The notes beneath the pieces were generated by a model. The model saw nothing but the letters and a program-made list of their open reading frames with translations, was not told the origin of the DNA and searched no databases. Below are positions 12,356 through 22,654 of a stretch of 64,000 bases of DNA, one piece after another. Source of the stretch: Nilaparvata lugens (Eukaryota > Arthropoda > Insecta > Hemiptera > Delphacidae). The stretch lies in assembly GCF_014356525.2 (NCBI RefSeq), contig NC_052515.1, forward strand, positions 22,761,212 through 22,825,211, given 5' to 3'. A program made the position numbers and the translations under genes. The first letter of the stretch is position 1. Each line of letters opens with the position of its first letter.

Positions 12356-12554
12356 CACATGGACATAGAGGAGGCGGTGAGTGACTCAGAGAGCATGCAC
12401 CAGCGCAGCCTGAGCAGCCCAGTGCCCCACTTGCTGCAGGGCGGCCTCACTGTTGCCCTCGGGCCACGCTCGCTCACGCCAGACCTGCTCAGTCACGTCA
12501 GTCGTGCATCCACGCCCGACGAGTATTCGCCTGCGCTGCCTGGGCCCAGTTATG
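12329..12554 (+). CDS. gol: goliath-type E3 ligase, post-RING tail exon
   Basis: This 226-nt exon encodes residues 85-159 plus one base. It starts FTGSQESIL, which parallels the YVF-x-GSEESIL segment that I recall following the RING in fly Goliath. The rest is a Ser/Pro-rich, presumably disordered cytosolic tail. I chose 12329 (TCTCAG|TTC) over the CACAG at 12335 because only 12329 keeps phase 0 with the GTGAGT donor at 10514. The local GC content is much higher than in the flanks. The acceptor and first 27 nt belong to a 53-bp tandem repeat; the same acceptor recurs at 12170, 12223 and 12276, but transcripts using those would meet stops within about 30 codons. Confidence 0.9.
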
Positions 12555-13238
12555 GTATTCACAATTCAATCTATATTTACAACCACGAATACAAAATACG
12601 AGGGCAGATTGAAAAGTTTCTGACCTAATCATGAATATCACAACTCACGTCAACAAAATCTGGAGTATCTGGCGTAGAATTTATGTCAGGCCTACAGTCG
12701 TTTGAGTGAGTCATTGACAGGTGATTGTCAATGAATGTTTTGATTGAAAAAAATTTTAGCTTTAACGCCCAGAAGATAGTTAAAGCCAACTCAATCCGTC
12801 TATTTTGCGATAATGCCTCCTCGTTTGCCTAGTTTATAGACCTATATCATAGACCAAATCTTGTTCAATTCCAATTTCTTAACACTCTACTGATTTTTCA
12901 ATTCTAAATGGACAGTAATGCATCTAAATATAATGTGAAATAATAAATTGGTGGCAGAACTCATATTTTTGCGCTTAAACTTCTTCAAGAGAGTTGGAAT
13001 TGATCAAGTTTTGGTGTGATGTGAGCAGACGCATCACCCGACTTTGACTTACTCAAATGTTTGTAACATAAATACGACGTGTCCTAAATGGCTGAAATTT
13101 TAGTAAGTAATTTAGAAATGACAAAAAATATTGAAAACGACGAGAGTTGTCATCTTCATGGTTCGGTCAGAAACATTTTAGTCTTCCCTACAGTACTTAC
13201 ATTTTGAGAACATTGTATTGGAAATTAACTACCTCTAC

Positions 13239-13964
13239 TACACCAAGTGATTCAAAAAAGACTTTACAACTTTGAAAATTCATATAAATCTTATTAAACA
13301 AGGTATATAACTGGTTTTGGTGTTGCTTTACAGGAAAACACTTCCGTTGGTTATCCTGCAGACATCCCATCGATAGTCGATTTCTTCCCAGACTCGCACT
13401 AGCATTTCAGGTGTAACTTGCTCAACAGCAGTACAAATCCTTGCTCTAAATTAGGTAGAGTGGCTAGCAAAGGAGTTACATACACCATATCTTTTATGAA
13501 ATCCCACAAGAAAAAATCCAGCATTGTTAGTCTGGGGAATGAGGGGGCCATGCAATTGGCGCATTACGGCCAATCCTCTGATTTGGAAAGCGGTTATTAA
13601 AAGAATCCCGGACGTCAGTCAGATAGTGTGGTGGTGCGCCATCTTGCATAAAGATAACATATTTTGTTCTCGGTCATCCTCATCGATCTGTGGTATCAAA
13701 CATTTTTGCAACATATCAAGGTACACTATGCCGTTTATCAAACCAAAGCACACAGCTAGCACGCTCGGGTCCAGTGAAAGCAGCCATCTTTGACGTAACT
13801 GCCGCTAGAGCTTATTGTGCGGCGCACCAGGCACTAGCGGACTACGCGAGTCAAAACTTGGAGTGTTTCCGTTTAAAACAACACCAAAACCAGCTCTGTA
13901 CCTTTTTTAATAAGATTTATATGAATTTTCAAAGTTGTAAAGTCCTTTTTCAATCACCCGGTAT
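13239..13964 (-). mobile_element. Degenerate mariner/Tc1-like transposon with about 100-bp inverted ends
   Basis: The left end (CAAGTGATTCAAAAAAGAC...) and right end (...AGTCCTTTTTCAATCACCCG) are inverted copies over roughly 100 bp, including TTTACAACTTTGAAAATTCA and its complement. Between them lies a minus-strand transposase fragment (separate entry). The outer bases are consistent with a TA target but are too diverged to prove it. The element is about 725 bp, an internally deleted and mutated copy. Confidence 0.75.
13330..13665 (-). pseudogene. Mariner-like transposase fragment, frameshifted
   Basis: Read on the minus strand from about 13655 downward, it gives QDGAPPHYLTDVRDSFNNRF, then IGRNAPIAWPPHSPD, then after a shift LDFFLWDFIKDMVYVTPL. 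This is the C-terminal catalytic core common in insect mariner-like DDE transposases: the QDGAPPH block, the WPPxSPDLTxLDFFLWG block and the later VWEEIDYR block. At least one frameshift just after SPD and another near LPNL break the frame, and the N-terminal DNA-binding domain is absent. It is not functional. Confidence 0.8.
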
Positions 13965-14010
13965 AGTGAGATTCATTTTAAACTTTCGGAATTGGTTAAA
14001 TGGGAGCGAA
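13965..14010 (+). repeat. Fragment of the TATAGTGAGATTCA dispersed repeat
   Basis: TATAGTGAGATTCATTTTAA followed by a degenerate CTTTCGGAATTGGTTAAATGG matches one half of the short inverted-repeat family described at 44946-45044. It abuts the mariner-like element. Confidence 0.55.
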
Positions 14011-14054
14011 ATAGCTAAAGATGTATCTTCTCTTTCTCTGATAAGTCCCAAATT

Positions 14055-14200
14055 TGCCGGCCGGTATGGTGTAGCCTTCTTCTGGTAGAGAATTGCAGCA
14101 TCAGCCTGCTATCAGCCCTTACCTGGTCATAGGTACGAATCCCGCCGGTGGGCATGGACGTTTCATCATCTCCACCAATCACCCACGCACTCTTTCCATT
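14055..14200 (+). repeat. tRNA-like SINE fragment
   Basis: A polymerase III B-box-like GGTACGAATCC lies about 70 nt after an A-box-like TATGGTGTAGCC, followed by CGCCGGTGGGCATGG. The arrangement suggests a degraded tRNA-derived SINE or the tRNA-like end of one. It does not fold into an intact tRNA that I can defend. Confidence 0.4.
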
Positions 14201-14329
14201 ACCCAAGCAGAAAGCTTATAAATGGGCATCATCCGATATTTTTAAAAATCATAGTAATGATGAGGAGTGGAGAACGTTAAGGAATTGTAGATACCTCAGT
14301 ATTAATGAATGTGTGCTTTGCGCATATTC

Positions 14330-14910
14330 ATAGCCATCATTTATGGCATTCAACTATGGGGTAATTCCTCATCCTCCCATGTCTTGTTCAAGCTTCAAAA
14401 AAAGGTCTTGAGAACAATATGTAAGAGATTTACATTTTCATGCAGAGATATTTATTTGTGAATATGGGACTGTTGACAGTATACCATCATTGTATATACT
14501 GGCATGCCTAAAAATATTAGTCAGTGGCAATAATATTGCCTAATATTATGAGGCAATGAAAAAATATTAGTCAGTATGCAGGATCGCAAAAGAATTGGCA
14601 ATACATGTCTATAGAATGTTTTAATGCTCTCCCTAATGAGATAAGAGTAATTGACTTTGAAAGTTTTAAACGGTTTTTAAAGAATTTGCTCGTTGGAAAA
14701 TATTTATATAAAGTAGATCAGTTTTCGAAATTTAATTTTGAAAGTTATTTGTGTAAATGTTTGTTTTTTGACTTGAGAGTGCTGGGTAATTGAATCTATA
14801 AAAATAAAATAGATTAAATTATTGTAAATAAAATGTGATATCACTGTAAGCTTGAACTGACGTTGTTATGACATGTTTATGTTTTTGACAATAAATTATT
14901 TATTTATTCA
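14330..14910 (+). pseudogene. Non-LTR retrotransposon RT C-terminal remnant
   Basis: From 14330 the plus strand reads IAIIYGIQLWGNSSSSHV, then LFKLQKKVLRTIC, the thumb-side region found after the reverse-transcriptase palm of CR1/Jockey-type LINEs, up to a stop near 14459. After a broken stretch, 14605-14793 reads CFNALPNEIRVIDFESFK, the family's C-terminal tail. The 3' end is AATAAATTATTTATTTATTC near 14890-14910. Compare the larger minus-strand copy at 37341-38222 (WGNSV, IQKKIIRVICG, FNKLPAAIRN). The 5' part is missing. Confidence 0.7.
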
Positions 14911-15185
14911 TTTAATGCTGACAGTTTAGGCAGTTCAAGGTGGTTTAAGAGTCTCTACATCAAGTGAATGCGATCAGTGTCCAGACATGAATATTATAAA
15001 TGGTTTCAACACTAAACTTCTTGATCAGTAATAATAATGAATATGAATCAACATATCAAATTCAAGATCACAAATGGTAATAAGCTAGCCTATAGTGGAA
15101 TAGAATCAAGACGCAAAAAACTATGAGAATTATTTTGCTGAAAGTTGGCTTCATATTAGTAAAGCTAGATTTCTCATACATTTTT

Positions 15186-15336
15186 ACTTTCCTTGCCCTA
15201 TTACCATAGGTAAGGAAAGTATTGCTTTCCGAAAAAATTAAGGTACCCCAATTTCTAAATTTCTATACGTTTCAAGGTCCCCTAAGTCCAAAAAAGTGGT
15301 TTTTGGGTATTGGTCTGTATGTGTGTGTGTGTGTGG

Positions 15337-15367
<31 letters not shown>

Positions 15368-15381
15368 TGTGGTGTGGTGTG

Positions 15382-15412
<31 letters not shown>

Positions 15413-15491
15413 GTGTGTGTGTGTGTGGTGGTGTGTGTGTGTGTGTGTGTGTGTGTTGTGTGTGTGTGTGTGTGTGGTGTGTGTGTGTGGT

Positions 15492-15538
<47 letters not shown>

Positions 15539-16208
15539 TGTGTGTGTGTGTGTGTATGTATGAGTATGTGCGTCTGTGTACACGATATCTCATCTCCCAA
15601 TTAACGGAATGACTTGAAATTTGGAACTTAAGGTCCTTCCCCTATAAGGATCCGACACGAACAATTTCGATCAAATGCAATCCAAGATGGCGGCTGAAAT
15701 GGCAAAAATGTTGTCAATAACAGGGTTTTTCGCGATTTTCTCGAAAACGGCTCCAACGATTTTGATCAAATTCATACCTCGAAAAGTCATTGATAAGCTC
15801 TATCGACTGCCACAAGTCCCATATCTGTAAAAATTTCAGGAGCACCGCCCCATCTATGCAAAGTTTGATTTTAGATTCCCAATTATCAGGCTTCAGAAAC
15901 AATTTAAACAAAAAAAATTAAGTGGAAAAGATTTATCATGAAAATCTCTACAATTAATGTTGAGTAACATTTTCACCTAAAATTGAAATTAAGCTCGAAG
16001 TTGCGAGAAAATAAGATTATCCAATTGCAAACTGTTGGCAATTGTTGATTCTATTTAATTTAATCATTCACTATGAAGAGATAGCAGACTTCGTGTGTCT
16101 GCAGCGCTATTGTCCTATCACCAGCTGTCTCAGATCTTAGAATAGTAGATTTGATATGCGCGGGAACACTAGCGTCAGTTGATCAATTTTCATAACGGCA
16201 AGGAAAGT
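15186..16208. mobile_element. Non-autonomous DNA transposon with TG-microsatellite core
   Basis: The ends are exact 12-bp inverted repeats, ACTTTCCTTGCC at 15186-15197 and GGCAAGGAAAGT at 16197-16208. A second GGTAAGGAAAGT follows the left end by about 12 bp. Inside are a long (TG)n block and about 600 bp of unique non-coding sequence. I recall this repeat as abundant in planthopper genomes, which is unverified. No transposase frame is visible. Confidence 0.7.
15316..15556 (+). repeat. (TG)n microsatellite with GGTG interruptions
   Basis: About 240 bp of alternating TG is broken at intervals by an extra G (GTGGTG). All six frames stay open through it, yielding Val/Cys or Thr/His strings that are not proteins. 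Alternating purine-pyrimidine DNA of this length can adopt left-handed Z form. Confidence 0.97.
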
Positions 16209-16411
16209 TGTGTGAGTGCGCCACACCAGATTTTTTTCATACACCTATAATATTCTTCGGCCATAGAAAAATATAATTACAGTAATTAAAAAAGGTAATT
16301 AAAAAATATATGAAACATGTAATGAGTCATGATTGATGCTTTACCGGAAGCCTACGCCCATTATCCCATTATTCTTTAAAAATCAATAACTTAGTTTTTT
16401 CTATGTTCCAG

Positions 16412-16566
16412 AATTCCCCACTGAAAACCAGGCATGTCTACCAGAGAGCGGCATGCACCTGACTACCAGCAAGAGCGAGTTTCTACCACCAAAACCTAAC
16501 TCACAGATCCGGCGATCGATTTCTTTGGACAACTGCGATTTGCCTGCTGCCAACAACGGCCAATAA
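16412..16566 (+). CDS. gol: goliath-type E3 ligase, last coding exon
   Basis: The acceptor is ATGTTCCAG. The first two bases complete codon 160 (Glu) left in phase 1 by the previous exon. The exon runs 50 more codons to TAA at 16564-16566, giving 210 residues encoded in the window. It is polar and low in complexity, with a basic phosphosite-like RRSIS motif (R193-S197) shortly before the end ANNGQ. I know no catalytic role for this tail; in the family it is thought to affect trafficking and partners. The five exons together sum to 633 nt, exactly 211 codons, which independently supports the splice choices. Confidence 0.88.
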
Positions 16567-16840
16567 CATCAGATTGAAAGGCACAGGAGGTTTATTCGAA
16601 AATTCTTCTCCGGCCTTCAACCGCTCCCAACCTCTGAGCAAACCTTGCGGAATAGTCAGACGTATTTCTTCTGAAACACAACCGTGGAAATTGTAACGGT
16701 TTGTGGATAGTCAACGACATCTCAAACTCAACAGTTTGTGGATGATCAATGACATTTCGCCTGCTCAATAACTATATTATCAGCAATATGTAGAGTGTGT
16801 TTTGCTCAACTCAATAAACAGTAATCAAGCCTCTTGTTGA
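16567..16840 (+). other. gol: goliath 3' UTR, proximal
   Basis: This is non-coding sequence after the stop at 16566. The first canonical AATAAA is at 16813-16818, followed by GT-rich sequence about 35-50 nt later, so a short 3' UTR of about 250-270 nt is plausible. Longer forms are possible: further AATAAA hexamers occur downstream, for instance near 21205, and a Pumilio-type TGTACATA lies near 17630. Confidence 0.5.
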
Positions 16841-19800
16841 GAATCATTAACATATATGGAATTTGTTGGTGGAGAACACAAAAGTTGTTCCACCTTGCCA
16901 TAAGAAGTGTGAAGAATGAAACTGAGGGTTAGGTTGGGTAATTTGTTGAAAATGATTGGTTAATTTATTATACCATCCTCATTTTCATCGAGGAGTGGTT
17001 GAGCTTATTCCTACCTCATTGGCGAATTTCATGCTCCGTTTGACCAGGACCTCTAATATACTACCAAATATAAAGGAAGTCCTAGTTTGACCCAACCAAT
17101 TGCATTGAGCATGCTTTTTGAGGTCAGGTTGGGTTAGGGCAGTCCGATCTGTTGTGATTTGAATATAGCAGGTTGAAGCTCCACTCCTATTTCGTGAGAT
17201 TGAAATAACCCGGCACTTTCATAAGCTTATTCCCATTTTTGAGGAAAGTTACCTGTGAGAGGGTACAGTACTTTATCCTGAACCATTTACTGGGAATGCA
17301 ACTTAAGTTTCGGGGCTAGCTCACTCCAAATAGTTAAAAATTCTGAATGAAATTTGAAAGTTGAGAGTTCTGGAAGTTGAGAATTCTGCTGTGAGCCTCA
17401 TTTTGAGAATTCTGCAGTGAGCTATTTGTAAAGAATGCATTGAGACTGCAGCATAACAGTTGAAATGGCAACTACTTGTTGATTGAAATACAACTCTTAG
17501 TTGCTCATGTTTAGTCATCAGAAATTGTGATATTTATAATAATAACGATAGCCGTACTACTAGGTAAGATTCGCAAATGAAATTTTATTTGTTCTGATTG
17601 TATTATTTTGACTCCAGTTTGTTCAATTTGTACATAAACTTTCATTTTAGTTTAATATCGTAGTCGTTTATATTTATGATTTCAGTTGAACAAATTCTAA
17701 AAACAAATGTGACATTTCAGGTGAAAATGTTTTCCAGTAAAAATTGGTAGACATGATTTGGAAATGTGTACAGAAAAATAATCATTGTACGTTGTATGAA
17801 TCCGATTTACACGTCCTAATTAATTTAATAATATTAGGCTTTAAAATATTCAATGAGTTTAATTATTTTAAATTTAAGTTGAAAGTGTGATTAGTTACAG
17901 TATTGTAGCTTTATTTTTTATACCTGCCTTGAGTCGATTATATATTGTATAATTGTATAAGTTTTGTTGATATATGCTTGCAAAATGATGTTTTGATTAG
18001 AATGTTTCTCATTCTTGTCACTAGTTAAATTAATATATTCAAAAGCTTTAATCATCAAATGACGATAATTTTAAGTATACAATTATGGAGAAATTGATAA
18101 TGAATGAGAGTCTGAATCTGATAGCTGAAATACAATTCAAGATTGCTCAAGAAACTGAAGGGAGTTCATTTATTGGAAATTATATCAAATTAATGCAATT
18201 TTTACACCTCACTTAAGTTTTTGAAAATGCAATAGTTACAATAATGATATTATAAAAATGATTGGTAATTTTGAATAGTACCGTACCTATTCATTCGATT
18301 TATCAATACACTTGATACTGATTGATAAAACATTAAAAAAACAATATACAGTATAGAAAGTAAAAGAATAAGAATGACAATTATTTGAGCAGTTCAGTTG
18401 AAATCAGACTCAGTTTCAGTTGGTACTTATACATTGAACACCTATAAAAATATTTTCAAATTCCTTTTTATTGGGCAAATAATGTGCCTTTTCAATAGTT
18501 ACCAATTATCAATTGTCTTTCTATTTTTTAATCCATACATTATTATCTATAAAAAGTTTACCGGAGGTTCTAAGATTAGTTATTGAATTCTTCATCCATA
18601 GGTGCAGATTCTTTTCGAGCAATATTTTCTTTCTATAAAATTATAATATGAATATCTTCTGTTCTATGTGAACATCTCCGTATGTAATAGCTCTCATCCA
18701 ATTATTGTAATAATTCTAGTAATAATTATTATTAAAAACAATACTTCTCATGTACAGTAATCAAAAATATGAATTTTCAAATTTTTCAAAGAGTAGATAA
18801 CAAATTTCTTCAGTAATAATTGTGAACTTTGAATCCTATGGAGACTCCAAAATACTTTTTTCAAAGAGACAGCTTTATATTTTGCATGCTGATGCCAATG
18901 TTTAAAATAATATTGTATATTTATTTTTGTGTACTTGGAAGCTTAATAATTATTATATCCGAAATAAAGTGCCTCAGAAAAATGTTGCTGGAAAATAATA
19001 AAATACGTATACCGGTATTCAGTGCTGGAGAATACACTGAGTTTATGGAGATTGTTTAGGGTCCTATAAATATATTAGTCACTTGTGACTTCCATTTTAT
19101 AACATAATCTTTGGGTAATAATTGCATGTTATTATTGATGAAGCAATGTCTACAATGATAATTATTATCTTACCAATTTCTAATTAATATTTGAACAAAA
19201 AGCGGTACTTGTATGATATTGAACAGTATTTATAAATTGAGTAAAACTTTAATAATGCAATATTATACCGAAGCATGGCTGCTGAATTTAGTGTTGATAA
19301 ATACACTATAGTATAGATGAAACTAGTGTTTCGACAGTATAGTCTTTCATGACTCATGTTGTAAGTTTTTCAAATATTAAATCGGGAAGTTTACTCAAAA
19401 GGTTTTTGATCTTCTGTACTGTACAATAAGTTCTGGAATAATAATAACAATTTTCAACTAAGATAAATCCATCTGCTCATTGAAATTAAGGCTAAAGATC
19501 CTCGTAATTCTTTATGATAAAAGTTTAAAATTCATCAACAGATAGGAAATGTGAAAAATTCCATTTTTTTAATCCTAGGAATGTTATTCTATTAAAATCA
19601 ATCGCAAAGCAAGAAATACGATAAGCCACTCAATAGTACTGTAATAATTATTAAAAATGTCCATGTTTTAGAACTCTGTATCACAATTTGTCTTATTATT
19701 TAAGCAATTATTAGTATTTGACACTGCCTTGAAATTCTGTTCTCATGGAATCTATGGGAAAGAGATCAATTGCTTAGGGTGAAGACTTCAGAGTTTTCTT

Positions 19801-22139
19801 CGTGAGCCCATGTTCAATTTATAGAAAAAAAACTTGAATACTTCTTCCACTTTTACAATAGTACCGGTACTTACAACTCACTTTTTAAAAGTTTCTAGAT
19901 CTAACCTTGGAAGAAATAGTATAAAGCATACTGGATTTATGTGTTTCTAGAGCAATCATCTCTACTCTTTTTCTAGGCTATTTTTAATCTCTTCATCCTT
20001 TCTGGGGATCAAGCAGTTTAAAAAGACTAGATCCATGTTTATTTTTTTACTGATGACCACATAAGCTCTTGTGCGTGGATAATATAAGCTCATTGTGAAA
20101 ATTTGAATTTTTCCGCTCTATGCAATATGATGTCTATCCAGTAATATTCTTGAGGACCAATTATGTTCTCCAATTTGTTTCAGAATTTGAAAAGACAATA
20201 CCGTACCTTCATACTATGAATTGTGTTTAAAATAGTAATTTGTCTTAATTTAAGATTTACTGTTCTCATTACTATTATATTTCTCAAGCGATAATAATCA
20301 ACCCTAAAGCAGACTACTGGAAGCTTTTTCGTAAATTGAAAAATAAAACTTAAGATGTAACTGCTGCAATATTATTACAAAAAATGCTAATACCGTAGTG
20401 AATATTTTTAAAAGTTACATTCCTTAATAAGATTTTTCCCTTGTTAAATATTGATGAGAAATTAGTTACTCTGCATGTTATCATGTTTTGTTACATTTTC
20501 TCTAGAGAGAGTCTATTCTTCCGTTTAGACTTAAAGTCATTATAAAAAATAGTTCAAAAGAAAAATTCTATTCGTTTTAAATTGAATATGAATTTGTAAT
20601 TTTCAAGATGCCTTTACTGCTAAAAATATGAAACACACAATCAGTTAGTGAATCCCTTCCAGAATATACAGTATTATTGATTTTAAATATTTCCAATGAG
20701 ATTTTGAAAACAAAATGAATTCTACTGTTTATCATTGCAAATGTATAGCTGGTATTGAAATTTATATTTTCGCATTATACATTCAATCATTCAAGATTGA
20801 AAAAGCCTATTTGTTAGAAATACTGCACCATGATTAACACTCTACTCCGACCTTTTCAAACTCTTCAATGAATCTAATGAACCTCAAAGAGCTCGTCAAT
20901 AAAAATACCATATTGTTTCAACCATCTCAAAAGATAATAGATACTTTACAATTTAATTCTTTTCCAATAAATTATATTCTACAGGAAATTACTCAACAAG
21001 TTACAAGGATGAAACAATAATTAATCTAAGCAATTCATAGCATTTTGTAAAAACAGTAATGTGATGTACCTATAATTTTAAAAGACATCATAAATATTGT
21101 AAATTTGACGTGTATTATTTGTAGATGTGTGTATCACTCATTAAAGCATATTATATTATTGTTCATTTTTTCAATCAAAAGTTATATATTGAGAAATGAT
21201 TAATAAAATTTTGACTGATTATATTGAAAATTGTGGTTTATAATTTATTTCCCAAGTAATATGATTGACTTTTTCAGGAGTAAACGTGATGACAGGTCTT
21301 TGTTAACTCTTGTTAGGTTTTCTAATAGCTAAAATTCATAAAATAAAATTTTTGCGTTTACACTACAGTTGTCAACAAAATTTTGAAAAAATTGTCTATT
21401 TTGTAGAAAACAAGATGCTGCTTTTTTAAAAAATATGTAGAACAATAACCGTTGTGAATTTCTTACCCAGAGAGCGTACCGTCAGGTACCGTACCGTAGT
21501 CAGCGTGCACTTGTAGAAGAAAACATTATTGTTGGCAACTTTCTCAGTCTTTCCCACGCTGAATGGGAAACAAAAATGTTGAAAACAAGGATTTACACAA
21601 GTTGACAACAAAATGTTGCTGTGCTTTGTAGGAAATCGGCAACAAAATTCCGAAGTTTTTTGAAAACTCTATTGTAAACGCATCTTATTTTATTATTAAT
21701 CCTGTGATTGATTGGTACGGTATGTTATGAACGGTAGGTAGGTACCATAGCCTACTCAGATTACTCAAGAAATAAAAATAGCTTCATGAGAGAAACGGAT
21801 CCAATTTTACTATAGGTCAATGTAATTTTATAGTTACCAATATTATTAATCACATAAAAACACTCTACACACAAGGCATGTGTAGTAAATTCCAATTATA
21901 ACAAATCATACAATGAATAACTTGAACATTTTTTTTCATTCCAAACTTATTTTATATTTTTTGATGGGGTTTGATGAATTCATAATGTATAAGGTTAAAA
22001 CCTATCTTTCAATTACCATAATAAATAGAAAAAATCTAATCCTACTTGATAAGATGAACAATAATAATTAAAAGAAAAAAATGAATAAGACAGGAACGTC
22101 TTATCTAAAACGTTTTTAAATCTCGCGGCACAATCATAA
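16841..22139 (+). other. Distal goliath 3' UTR or intergenic region
   Basis: This is 5.3 kb of AT-rich sequence with few recognisable transposon ends, unlike the rest of the window. One fragment near 20040-20100 (CACATAAGCTCTTGTGCGTGG) resembles another at 23885-23935. Several AATAAA hexamers occur, the last before the next promoter near 21205. Whether it is a very long 3' UTR or intergenic DNA cannot be told from sequence alone. Confidence 0.5.
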
Positions 22140-22354
22140 TTCCAAGATGGAAGTAGTCAGCTGCTGCCACCTGTGAGCAGCTGACAAAGCAGCCAGGTTG
22201 ACGCATGCGCAGTGCTCACCATCTGATTTCTGACATTTCGTTTCCCCCAGAATGCTTGTGGCCTCAATCCCCGATACTCACTCAGTTCCCTTCTCAGTTT
22301 CGAGTTCGCCATTTTGCCTTTGAGGTTGTTGTTCGGTTCAGTGAGATGTGCTAA

Positions 22355-22414
22355 ATGTTCAGTTCACATATTATTCACACTATAATGCTAGTTTCTTTTA
22401 ATTTGGCGATATGA
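22355..22414 (+). other. Upstream ORF 1 (19 codons)
   Basis: ATG at 22355, stop TGA at 22412-22414. Its stop overlaps the start of the next upstream ORF in an ATGA arrangement. It is meaningful only if the transcript starts upstream of it. Confidence 0.35.
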
Positions 22415-22518
22415 CCGTGTGCGCAATTACGTGTTCAACTGTGGTGATTACGTCGAGTTCAAATCGGAATGGCGTAAAACCAAATTCAGTGTTGTGCTCG
22501 TTTGAATGTGGATTTTAG
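22411..22518 (+). other. Upstream ORF 2 (35 codons)
   Basis: ATG at 22411, TAG at 22516-22518. It encodes MTVCAITCSTVVITSSSN... with a small Cys/Ser/Thr-rich composition and ends 106 nt before the main ATG. It may only tune translation of the downstream gene; no peptide function is claimed. Confidence 0.4.
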
Positions 22519-22624
22519 GCCATCATTTTTCCAGCTGCTGGGTGCTTCAAAGTGTCCCTGAGGATACCTACTCCCTGGATATTTCATCATAATCTTCAAC
22601 CTTTCGGACAACCTCTAAAACATC

Positions 22625-22654
22625 ATGGGTTCTCGGAGCATCCCAAGTGATAAG
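22625..22654 (+). CDS. First coding exon of an unidentified gene
   Basis: ATG GGT TCT CGG AGC ATC CCA AGT GAT AAG encodes MGSRSIPSDK, followed directly by donor GTGGGT in phase 0. It is supported by the promoter-like sequence upstream, the good start context and an AAG|GTGGGT donor. I do not recognise the peptide and it is too short to assign a family. No standard-length exon follows in the remaining 41 kb, so the gene continues beyond the window. Two candidate recursive splice sites or microexons (48833-48872 and 60849-60891) are in frame with it. Confidence 0.6.

Larger units (their letters stand above)
12555..16411 (+). other. goliath intron (3.9 kb) filled with transposon remnants
   Basis: It holds, in order: about 680 bp of featureless sequence, a mariner-like element (13239-13964), a short dispersed-repeat fragment (13965-14010), a tRNA-like SINE fragment (14055-14200), a LINE reverse-transcriptase C-terminal remnant (14330-14910) and a TG-rich DNA transposon (15186-16208). 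Confidence 0.65.
22140..22624 (+). promoter_or_regulatory. Promoter and 5' UTR of the second gene
   Basis: Base composition shifts to CpG-containing sequence. An NRF1-type motif ACGCATGCGCAGT lies at 22201-22213. There is no TATA box. Low-repeat sequence leads to a start codon in good context (A at -3, G at +4) at 22625. The transcription start is probably around 22230-22340 (for example TCAGTTCC-type initiators near 22280), which is inference. Upstream ORFs lie at 22355-22414 and 22411-22518. Confidence 0.6.

Noticed and set aside
12336..12554. Acceptor CACAG|GC at 12335 for the post-RING exon
   Set aside because: It would need a phase-1 upstream donor, whereas the GTGAGT donor at 10514 is phase 0; TCTCAG at 12328 fits and adds the FTG residues expected from relatives.
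15222..15612. Several 100-120 codon open frames on both strands
   Set aside because: They are translations of a (TG)n microsatellite, giving Val/Cys and Thr/His strings in every frame.
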